Both the position numbers and the translations under genes were made by a program. 64,000 bases of DNA from Polydactylus sextarius (taxonomy: Eukaryota; Chordata; Actinopteri; Polynemidae). The notes beneath the pieces were generated by a model, which was not told the origin of the DNA, did not search any database, and worked only from the letters and a program-made list of their open reading frames with translations. Positions 12,401 to 20,933 of this stretch are shown here, piece after piece (the first letter of the stretch is position 1; every line of letters starts with the position of its first letter). The stretch spans positions 9,718,813 to 9,782,812 of the forward strand of contig CM028909.1 in the NCBI GenBank assembly GCA_016801845.1. Reading direction: 5' to 3'.

Positions 12401-15400
12401 GAGGTCCATATGTTACAGCGTACAAAATTTTTTTTCACTGATTTCAAACCATTAAATGGCAGAAAAAAACCCTCACTGCGCTCTACCTGCTCAGCACCAA
12501 ACAGCAGATGAGTTGATGAACATTGTGGAGCATTTATCAGAATGAGATTCTTTTAGGGGTTTTATTATAGGGTTAAAAGAAATTGAATATTATATTTGCA
12601 TATTCAAAGTGGCTAAAAACACAGCTCCACTTCCAGAGAAAGTGAGTTGTAACAGGTCTAAAGTCTACATCACCGTGTCATGTGAGCACGAGTGGAGTGC
12701 TACAGTTTTAACCATTTTACCTGGATATGTAAATCCTAAATGGCCATTATTTAAAGTTTTTTTGTTGGGTTGCAGCATCTCCTGTGTCAGGAAAGATGGG
12801 TCCTGGAGGCAGTGTTACCGGCAGCCCGAAGCCCTTTAACCCTGGACTGGTGCCCAAGCAGGAGAGAACAACAGGCACAGGTGGCATCCTCAATCTCAAC
12901 CTGGGTCAGTACAAATACACTGTACTTATGATTATCATCATCATGAACTAATAATTCAACCAATACTAATATTTTTTGAACACTGACTTGGTCTTTTCAG
13001 ATCGAGTGAAAGCTGAAATGGACCTGAAGGAGCTGAGTGAGACTGTCCAGCAGCAACAACAACAACAAGGAGCGTCCGCTGTCCTCCCCACCCCGAAGAG
13101 ACAAATCAGGAGTCTGGACAAGACTATTGAAAGTTGCAAGGCACAGCTTGGTATGTACTGTCACCCTGTGCTGTTCTGTTGCTTCTTGACTTTAACATCA
13201 ACTGTAACTGTCCAGTAATTTTAAAGAATATTTCAATATTGCTGGGTGATGTTCACATGGTCTTTTCCAAGAAGAAGATTTTTTTCTTGACAGCTAGTTT
13301 TTTTTTTTTTTTTTTAGATTTCTGATCAGATTATGTTTGACATTTTTCCATTTCTCTGTGTGACCGACGTTGACTAAGATTACACGAGGGAAACTGTGTG
13401 TTTTGTTGTTACCAAAGAAAAGTCTTTATTCCAATCTGACAAAAGGTTTTTTTCCACACCAGGTATAGATGAGATTTCTGAAGATGTGTACAAAGGTGTG
13501 GATCACAGTGACTCTGAAGACTCTGAGAAATCTGACTCAAGTGACAGTGAGTATCTCAGCGACGAGGAACATAAGCCAAAGAGCTCTGCCCAGGACGACA
13601 AAGAGAAAGCAGAGAGAAAAAGGCCTAAAGTGAGCACGGACCGAGAGAATAAGGAGGGCGTGACTGCAACAGGGGATAAAGCCACCTCTGAACCTCTGCT
13701 CAAAGAGAAACATGGCAGCAGCGGTCCAGATAGGGACGCCCAGGACAAACCCCAGTCTCAGTCCCTCACTGAGAAGCCGAAAGGCCAAGAGGAAGGCAGA
13801 GCAACGTCAGCGGCTGAGCAAGACTCTGATTCTGAAAGAGAGTTGGTGATCGACCTTGGGGATGAACACGGAGGCCGGGACTCGAAGAGGGCAAGAAGAG
13901 AAGCAGGAGCTTCTGCTACTAAAGCTCTCAAAGAGTCTAATGTTTCCAAGTTGGAAGGTGAAGTCTTTTCTTATGAGATGTTTCAGCAAGACATCAGCCA
14001 TGCTGAAAATAATATATTTAGTTACTGTTATGCTTGTAATTCATGTTGTGGGTTGCCCTTAGCTCACTTTCTTCTTGGGCTTTAAGGCCATGGTTTAGAA
14101 GACCAGAATTCGTAAAGCACTGTTTCTTTTTCTTCTGCCCAGGTAAATTGTCTTCATCTGCCACTGTAGCAGCACCGTCACGAGAAGCCACCTCCAACCT
14201 GAAAGACTCCTTGCAACCTGCCATCACAGCAGTCCTCAACCTTGTTTCTACTGCAGCCTCTGGTCAGTCCAGTGCCACCACCACCACCACCAGCACAACC
14301 GGATCTACAAGTGCACCCTCTCCCGCCTCAACCCCAACCTCTGCAGCTTCACCAGCAACGTCAGCTGTGAAGAAACAGCGCCCTCTACTGCCTAAAGAGA
14401 CAGCTCAGGCGGTGCAACGTGCAGTTGTGTGGAATCCCTCTAAATTTCAGACTTCCTCTCAAAAGTGGCACATGCAGAAGGTGCAGAGACAACAACAGCA
14501 CGGAGATCAGTCATCAGGTCAAACACAGTCGCAGACACCAGGACAAACACGAAGCCCACAGCAGCTGCAGTCACAACAAAACTCCTCCTCCTCCAGTACC
14601 CGCTATCAAACCAGACAAGCAGTCAAGGGTATAAACAACAGCATAATCATTCAACTCAACATCCAGCTTAATACAATATGATAAAATGTGTATGGAAATA
14701 TTTCTAATTTCTTTTTAACATCTTTTTTATCCTCTGAAGTGCAACAAAAAGACCCCCCACAGAATACATCCTCCTCTTCAGCTGCACAGGTCACATCTGC
14801 CGGCTCCTCTTTCCTGTCAGGAGACTTACAGATCCCCACAGTGTCAGCTGATGTAGCTGCAGACATAGCCAAGTACACAAACAAAGTAAGTTAGAGCTCA
14901 CAGCTCTGTGATTGTAAACGGAAATGAAAAGAAAGACTTCAGTAATTTATCTTTAAGGTTATTAGAATGTACCGGTTATACCATTCTAATCAGTTTGTCA
15001 TGAAAGTAGTTATAATGTGGATTAATTCACCTGTGTTTTGGTAAAATGTTGCAGATTATGGACACAATAAAAGGGACAATGACTGAAATCTACAATGACC
15101 TTTCCAAAAGCACCTCAGGAAACACAATTGCAGAGGTAAATACTGGCCCACACGCTAGTACTTGTTAATGTGTCGTAATGATACTTTTCAAGATTTAAAA
15201 GATTATACTCAATGTGTATTTTCATGATTTTTGCCACAGATTCGACGGTTAAGGATAGAAATTGAAAAGCTCCAGTGGCTACATCAGCAAGAGTTGTCAG
15301 AGATGAAGCACAATCTAGGTACGTTTTCTGCCTCAAGCATGTGTCATTACACCTCTGATCCAGCCTTTACTTGGAGGTCACATGATCTCAGGGGCTTCTT

Positions 15401-16725
15401 TTCTTTTACATCATGTATGTATGTTCTTTGTCATATGCAGAACTGACAATGGCAGAGATGAGACAGAGTCTGGAGCAGGAACGAGAGCGGTTAGTGGCTG
15501 AGGTGAAGAAGCAGATGGAGTTGGAAAAGCAGCAGGCAGTGGATGAAACCAAAAAGAAACAGTGGTGCGCCAACTGCAGGAAGGAGGCCATCTTCTACTG
15601 CTGCTGGAATACCAGTTACTGTGATTACCCCTGTCAACAAGCCCACTGGCCAGAGCACATGAAGTCCTGCACGCAGTCAGGTAATATAAGCAGCAGCAGC
15701 ATGCTTTAGTAAAAATAGCCAACACGTGTTGTCTCTTTGCTTAAACGGTTTTTGTTTCTGTGACATTTTCGTAGACACTGAAGGAAAAAAATGAATCTGG
15801 AAATACAAACACTAAAGCCATCATATCTCAATTATCTTTATTTTTCATTATAATGTGTATTCTTTTTAATGTCTGCTAAAGAAGAATCAGAATTATTAGA
15901 AGAGGTGCTTCTTCTGATAAATTGATGTTGAAAGTGAAAAAACTGTTGGCGACTGGGATTTAAGTCCGACATAGTTCTAATCTTTCGCTGATTGCATTTA
16001 CTGTGGATGTTATGTTTTTTTTGGATGCTCATGTCTGTTTATTTGTCAGTAGATTTACATAAAACATTGCAAATGGTTTCAGACAAAACTAGCGAAGGGA
16101 TAGGGACATACTACTATATAGCTGATCTGATTTTGGTGTGGATGTGGTCACATGAAAAGAAAATCCTTAACATCTCATTTTAGACAGATTCCCCATTGTC
16201 AGTAGATGATAATCTGTATGTTCAAGAATAAGACCTTTGTGGAGGTCTGTTTACATGTTGATTATAGAGATTGTCGCCTTTCAAAGAGAACAGCATCCCT
16301 GGATTTAACAGCAAATTGATTTGCTTTGTTCATTCATGTAATGTGAGACATTCTTTTTCAGATGTGTAAACTTTGTGTTTCAGAAATGTCTCTCAAACTC
16401 TGATTTCTTCAAAACCAAATATGACATATCTGTTCTAAAGTGCAGGGGGACTTTACTGTGGTATAAGAGTTTACAGTCACACAATTACATATTTGGTGGC
16501 CATGTTCTAATTTTTTTGTTTTGCTTTCTGCTTATTTTCTCTTCAGCTACAGCTTCACAACAGGAGCCAGAGTCAGAGCCTAATTCAGACCCTTCTATCA
16601 AATCATCAGGTCACTCTCCGGCTGCACAGACGCTGCCCACAGGAGCAGGCTCCATATCAGACAAAAGCAACTCTCCCACATATATGGACAAGAATAAGGA
16701 CAGTGCTGCCGTTACTGTGACCTAA
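2086..16725 (+). CDS. zmynd8: ZMYND8 (RACK7/PRKCBP1), PHD-bromo-PWWP-MYND chromatin reader
   Basis: The coding exons are 2086-2099, 7404-7474, 8078-8241, 9763-9984, 10464-10577, 10758-10850, 10959-11046, 11147-11202, 11299-11376, 11484-11599, 11704-12179, 12776-12904, 13001-13150, 13463-13957, 14143-14628, 14740-14885, 15055-15135, 15240-15318, 15441-15680 and 16547-16725. They total 3477 nt, 1158 residues, close to the human length. Family knowledge: ZMYND8 is nuclear, reads acetylated histone tails and methylated H3K4/K36 through its PHD-bromo-PWWP module, and recruits NuRD and KDM5 demethylases to enhancers and DNA breaks. The spliced protein follows human ZMYND8 from M-H-P-Q to past the MYND finger. 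The C-terminal tail after the MYND is shorter and diverged. All introns look GT-AG; the weakest donor is G|GTACAT at 12180. Identification is firm; exon 1 and isoform choice are inferred. Confidence 0.96.
4757..4806. repeat. GA-rich simple repeat
   Basis: This is an imperfect (GA)n tract in zmynd8 intron 1, read directly from the sequence. Confidence 0.85.
5546..5588. repeat. (GT)n microsatellite
   Basis: About 43 bp of uninterrupted GT dinucleotides in zmynd8 intron 1. Confidence 0.97.
6409..6445. repeat. (GT)n microsatellite
   Basis: About 37 bp of uninterrupted GT dinucleotides in zmynd8 intron 1. Confidence 0.97.
7010..7075. mobile_element. Fragment of a dispersed fish repeat (CTTTATTGATCCCC type)
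   Basis: The string 'cctttattgatccccttgg' followed by 'ggggaaat' is a signature I associate with dispersed teleost retroposon tails. Only about 60 bp remain and no target duplication is visible, so the family is not assigned. Confidence 0.45.
7404..8241 (+). other. zmynd8: zmynd8 exons 2-3: N-terminal tail with basic stretch
   Basis: Exon 2 (7404-7474) encodes SLAEEEIKTESDVVEGMDAS, a near match to the human N-terminus. Exon 3 (8078-8241) encodes a Ser/Pro-rich stretch ending in PLKKKKKPGAVN, which looks like a nuclear localisation signal. Phases are 2 to 1 to 0. The segment is disordered and lies just before the PHD finger. Residues about 5-83. Confidence 0.93.
9763..9984 (+). other. zmynd8: zmynd8 exon 4: PHD finger
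   Basis: The exon encodes residues 84-157, starting SELRHGPFYYMKQP. The PHD ligands are visible as C-W-L-C, C-C-E-L-C, Y-H-A-K-C and C-P-E-C, with the conserved W of DWFCPEC. This part of the PHD-bromo-PWWP module reads histone H3. It is nearly identical to the human protein, which shows strong constraint. Confidence 0.97.
10464..11202 (+). other. zmynd8: zmynd8 exons 5-8: bromodomain
   Basis: Exons 10464-10577, 10758-10850, 10959-11046 and 11147-11202 together encode residues about 158-274. The helical region includes QLSYLLKFALQKIKQPG, the ZA-loop stretch FQKPVSLEQHPDYAEYIFHP with MDLCTLEK, and the acetyl-lysine-binding asparagine in CIIYNG. One intron is very short (107 nt between 10851 and 10958). 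The phases 0, 0, 0, 1, 0 close exactly. Confidence 0.96.
11299..11599 (+). other. zmynd8: zmynd8 exons 9-10: zinc ribbon and PWWP domain
   Basis: Exon 9 (11299-11376) encodes a small C-rich motif, VCPECYLSACQKRDNWFCEPC. Exon 10 (11484-11599) begins the PWWP domain with HPLVWAKLKGFPFWPAKAL. The PWWP continues into the next exon (RAWVPINNCYLMS). These residues pack with the PHD and bromodomain as one reader module in the human structure. Confidence 0.95.
11704..14885 (+). other. zmynd8: zmynd8 exons 11-16: disordered linker
   Basis: Exons 11704-12179, 12776-12904, 13001-13150, 13463-13957, 14143-14628 and 14740-14885 encode the long linker. Recognisable landmarks include PFRTPYTPN, DMPRSPMSTNSSVHTGSD, KAEMDLKELSETVQQQQ, HSDSEDSEKSDSSDSEY, KKQRPLLPKETAQAVQR and FQTSSQKWHMQK. 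The acidic Ser-Asp-Glu cluster matches the human segment known to be phosphorylated and to bind NuRD. Gln and Ser/Thr runs differ from human. The short segment corresponding to FQLN after the RS in human is absent. Confidence 0.93.
12277..12326. repeat. Perfect 14-bp inverted repeat
   Basis: TCTTTGCCTCTCTT (12277-12290) is followed 22 nt later by its exact complement AAGAGAGGCAAAGA (12313-12326), inside zmynd8 intron 11. It could be a hairpin in the pre-mRNA or the remnant of a small inverted-repeat element. Confidence 0.8.
15055..15680 (+). other. zmynd8: zmynd8 exons 17-19: coiled coil and MYND zinc finger
   Basis: Exons 15055-15135, 15240-15318 and 15441-15680 encode an amphipathic helix (IRRLRIEIEKLQWLHQQELS and onward) and then the MYND finger. 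The MYND ligands run from C1062 to about C1096: C-A-N-C, C-C-W, Y-C-D-Y-P-C, H-W-P-E-H and C. MYND fingers bind PxLxP-type motifs of corepressors. The stretch is almost identical to human ZMYND8. Confidence 0.97.
16547..16725 (+). other. zmynd8: zmynd8 last coding exon: short C-terminal tail
   Basis: The exon encodes a Ser/Pro/Glu-rich tail, ATASQQEPESEP to the end, and stops at TAA 16723-16725. The first residues align with human (SATAPQQEADAE). The rest is shorter than the longest human tail, so this is either a short isoform or a diverged teleost tail. Confidence 0.88.
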
Positions 16726-17750
16726 CTGTTACGCTACAGACTCCGGCAGATTACAAGGCCGGTGTAGGGCTTGTCAACATGTCAGACTTGGTGCTTGTAG
16801 GCCTGGACCTCTGTGACAAATCACTCTGATTATTTTCCATTCCCGTATGTGCATCTTCTTGGTTGACATTTTTTGGCTTATCCCTCATTCCCAGTTTCCA
16901 CAAATATGTGTTCGGGTGGATTCATCATGTGAAACTAGTCTGTCTTGAGAAACAAAATGTGAGTTTGTATGTTTTTCATACTGTATTTTTTTTTTTTTTT
17001 ATCTTGTCGCTCTCTGTTACCACTTTGTTTCAAGTCTGAGCAAGATTGTATCACCCCGGAGAATATTTGAGATGTCATCACTTTTAATGCTGCTCTGAAG
17101 CACTTCATGGTGGTTTATTTCATAGATTTCTCTCCATATTTGAGGAGGGGAAAAAAGAAAAAAAATCAAAAACAACCATCAACTGTTGATACTCATTAAT
17201 CATGGTGCCATCAGAGGTATTTTGAGTTATGCAATTTCCCACGTCCTGTTCATGTCAGTGGTGACATTTCTTTTGGCTCATACCAGTTTTGTATTGTTGT
17301 TCTACATTGTATAGGCCTACATACAAAAAATTAAAAAAAAAAAAATATCTGTGATTTATTAAAAAATTTAAAAATTTAAACTGTACAAAGGTTTTGTAAG
17401 AAGATAACTGAACAATATTTATAGTGTTATATGTTTTTATAGTATGTTTAATGAAATCACATTTCTATGTGTCTAAAAAGAAAAAAAAGTTATTTGAAAA
17501 ATAAATTACTTCACATGAATGTCAGCACTGAGCGAAGGCTCTGTTTAACAGGTTGTCCAAAGTTGATGTAAATCCTGGTCAGACTGTGTCTAAGAACTGG
17601 GTAGGTATCAATAGGAGCTGCATTTTGGCTGGTTATTATTTCCTGTGAGCATGTTTGTTTTTGAGCTTGTGTCTCGTTCTTGTTTACATATTGTAAATAC
17701 AATATATGGACTCGTGAAGCAAAAATAAAAATGCTCTGATCACTCTAGTC
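16726..17750 (+). other. zmynd8: zmynd8 3' UTR with polyadenylation signal
   Basis: The AT-rich sequence after the stop has several AATAAA hexamers. The last clear one is at 17724-17729, followed by T/G-rich sequence, and is the most likely 3' end. An earlier AATAAA near 17501 could give a shorter form. Confidence 0.65.
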
Positions 17751-18640
17751 TTTATTGGTTTAATTTGTCCTCCGAAGTGGTGAGAAATCAAACCTCCATC
17801 ATGATCACAGCAACAACAGTTCACTCAGACTGACACTGTGACCATTGTATCTTGTTTCAATCATAGCAGCATAAATCCCATCAGAACAGAGCTCTGATCA
17901 ACTTCGGATGCTCAATGAACCATCTGTAACAAAGAAGTGCACCAATAAACCCATTAATCCACACAAATCCAATGAAGCGAATTCATTGATAAAGTAAATT
18001 CTATTCTAAAAGCAGGTAGGTCTTATCAGCTTTCTCACACATTGTTAATTAAGGTTCCATATTATTCACTTTCAGGAAATTTGCGGTTGAGATTCACACA
18101 GGATGATCATCAAAGGAATTAAACAGGGAATATTTATTACCCACAAGATATAACACTGCATTAAATACATCAATCTACACAATATTTCATATTTCCAGAT
18201 TAGACTAAAAATATAAATAAGAATAAATGAGAGTGAACACAATAAAAAACAAAGGGGAAAAACAAAAAAAAAAAAATATAAAGCTTGATATTTAGAATAT
18301 ATCTAAATGCAAAACTTAAAAGGATAGTTGAGCTTTCTTTCTTTTACATCTTAGAGATGAGTAAAAAATAGATGACAAAAAGGTGTTGTTTGTCACGTGA
18401 TAATCAACTTTACAAATTTGGGATTTGGTCAGAAAAGTCCACTGATTAAAGTTAGTGCCACCCTACAAATAATGTTTGTGACTCATATGTTCAGGTAAAG
18501 TCAATTTAAACTTTATGTAAATAAAAAATATATACTTAAACAAAACAAAAGAGAAAAAAACACACAAAAAACAAACAAACAAAAAACAAACAATTAGAGA
18601 TTAACTGATACTGAAACCACGGTGCTGTCTGTCCGTTACC
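17751..18640. other. zmynd8-dido1 intergenic region
   Basis: About 0.9 kb separates the zmynd8 poly(A) site from the dido1 promoter. It is AT-rich with A-rich low complexity near 18240-18275 and 18530-18595. I see no gene or known element. Confidence 0.6.
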
Positions 18641-18643
18641 ACT

Positions 18644-18653
18644 TCTCGCGAGA
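18644..18653. promoter_or_regulatory. dido1: TCTCGCGAGA palindromic promoter element (BANP-type) of dido1
   Basis: A perfect TCTCGCGAGA palindrome lies about 95 bp before the probable dido1 exon-1 donor. This motif is known from TATA-less housekeeping promoters and is bound by BANP when unmethylated. Its place at the start of a gene, with no TATA box seen, supports a promoter here. The start site itself is inferred. Confidence 0.75.
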
Positions 18654-18654
18654 T

Positions 18655-18748
18655 TACATATCAGCTCGGCAGAGAAAATGGAAGGCAGTGCTAGCTAGCT
18701 AGCTGTACGAATCTAGACGTAACTGGAAAATACTCGTTTATTTTGAAG
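18655..18748 (+). other. dido1: dido1 non-coding exon 1 (5' UTR)
   Basis: The donor is TTTTGAAG|GTATGG at 18748/18749. The exon is assigned from the promoter palindrome upstream, the good donor, and the fact that the start-codon exon at 20901 begins with a splice acceptor. It contains a short upstream ORF, ATG at 18678 with A at -3 and G at +4, stopping at TAG 18696-18698. The left boundary is a guess. Confidence 0.55.
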
Positions 18749-20900
18749 GTATGGTTTTTCTTTTCCTCACAGCGTCGTTGTACAAACGTGCAGGATTTGA
18801 CTCTTGTGTTGGTATCGTTGGAGACCACTAACTTCACGGTGTGTAGCCTTTGTTACAAGTGTAGTGTAGCACCCCAGCGGTTAGCTAAAGCCGCTGCAAA
18901 GAACAATGTCGGTCGCCATCAGAAACACCTTTAGAGAAACAAACATTTGCAAGGACGTTTCGTTTTTGCACTTTTACGGCTGACTAAGCTCTGGTGGAGA
19001 AACTAGAGTGGCCTGGTGCTGTGTTTCAGTTTTGTTAACGTGTGTTGGTTAATTATAGTGTGCAGGGACACATCGCACAGTCCACCCACCTCAGTCTGGT
19101 TGAATAATAATCAACCATATGGATGTCAGAAAATGTTAAAGTGATCTTCGTTTTAAGTGTCTGAGATGCTTTTCTTCTGCACAAACAGTTGTCAGTTTCT
19201 CAGGGTGATTAATGATGGTAAGTTAAATAACAGAAACATCTTATTGTTAAATTCAACAGTCATCAGCAGCGCCACATATCAACTATAAACTAACATGATA
19301 ACACAGCAGTATTGCAGTAGTTTAAGACTGGTGTATTATAGTGAGTATGTAGGATTGATGCATATATCCTTTTATCATTTATCATTAGAGCCACTGACCT
19401 TTACTTAGGTGATCTAACACACATGGCCCTCCACTAAAATACCCTAAAAGGTTGTATTGTTTTAATTTTATTGAGACCGTTTAAGAGAAGTTTAAATCCA
19501 GTTTTTCTAGGAACAACACAGCGAGTGTATCCAGTAATTCAACAGCAGCCAATGCTGAATATCGTAACATTCACATATTTCACAAAGTTATCATAGCACT
19601 TTTCTGTTTGACTGCATTAGTTTTATTCAGGTTAACTCTCCCTGTTGCAGATTAACTCAGAGACAACTCAAATATGAGAAAGTGACTTAGCCAGATGGGT
19701 TGCTTTCTTTAAATATTTAAATATTGTTTATCTTTAAATGTGTTATACTTTCTAAGCCTATCAATTGGCAGTTAGTCATATATTGTCCAGTGAAAAAAGA
19801 CACTTCTATACTGTATTGGTTACTGTATTGATTACACTCACCACTGTTCAACACAGTAGTTTATAAGTGAAAATATGAAATTAGACAAATTTGACATAGT
19901 AAATATTTGTTTTTTTTCCCAGACTAACTTTTGCACATCTTCTAAGTTAAATATTAGGCAAATAATCACTTGCGTAAGTAGAAACAATGTGTTGACACAC
20001 GTCTGTGATCAAATCCAACTGTTTCGTGTCATTTCTCCATCTTCTGTCTTCGATCTCAGTTTTATAGAGTTATAGAAGTAATTATTTTCTTCCTTCTGTA
20101 CCAATTAGATATTTGTATTGGGCACTCCTTGTTGACTGTGATTGATCTATTAGTAATTAAGATTCTATTCAATGATGCCAGTGGCCGATGTTGTGGTTAT
20201 TTACGTTCAGATTCGGACAGTAGCTGCAAAAATAGCAACACGCACAGATAAAACTGGCTGCACACGGCTGTAGGATGACATAAGAAGTTGCCATGTTTTC
20301 AAAGTGAGAGAAAATGTCTGAAGTGGGAGTATTACGTTGTTTCAGAGACTAATCAATATATTAAATATTATTTTCATTCATTTGTGCAACAGAGCATGAT
20401 CATTCTTAGGTGGTGTTATAATGGGCCAGTTCATTTATTTTTTAGATTGTTGTCTTTATTTCTCTCAAAACATAATAACACCACCAAAAAAAAAAAAAAA
20501 AAGGTATACGTCAGGTACTGACCAGACTCCTTATTTTAAAAATCGGTATCGATCTCAGCCCGGTTTTCTATTGAAACGCTCAGAATAGGTTAAACGAATG
20601 GCCACCACCACCAACAGCAGCCTACATTTTATAATTGTGTATGAAACTTAAAAAGCCATGTGTTAAGTACATTAATTATGAGTCATAATCTAATGTGGAC
20701 ACTTTGCCCTGTTGGCCCTTCCTGCTTTACCTGGGTACACAGTGAGACAAGTGCAATGACAACTGGCATGTTCTGAAACTTATCCTTGGTTGGCATCATC
20801 TTATTAGTTGTAGAGGTACTTGTTTTTCCTCCATAATGCCCTAATCCTATTTACCAATAGTTCACCTTCTTTAAGCATCATTTCCTGTGTTTCTTCACAG
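18749..20900 (+). other. dido1: dido1 intron 1
   Basis: This is a 2.15-kb AT-rich intron ending in TTCTTCACAG at 20900. It holds a poly(A) run near 20488-20502. I saw no exon-like ORF or known repeat. Confidence 0.6.
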
Positions 20901-20915
20901 CTTCTTTACTCCCAG

Positions 20916-20933
20916 ATGTCAGAATGGACTTAA
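20916..20933 (+). promoter_or_regulatory. dido1: Upstream ORF overlapping the dido1 start codon
   Basis: ATG TCA GAA TGG ACT TAA starts 8 nt before the main ATG (20924) in another frame. Its stop codon shares one base with the second in-frame ATG (20933-20935). The layout could lower initiation at the first main ATG and favour reinitiation at the second. This is read directly; the effect is inferred. Confidence 0.6.
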
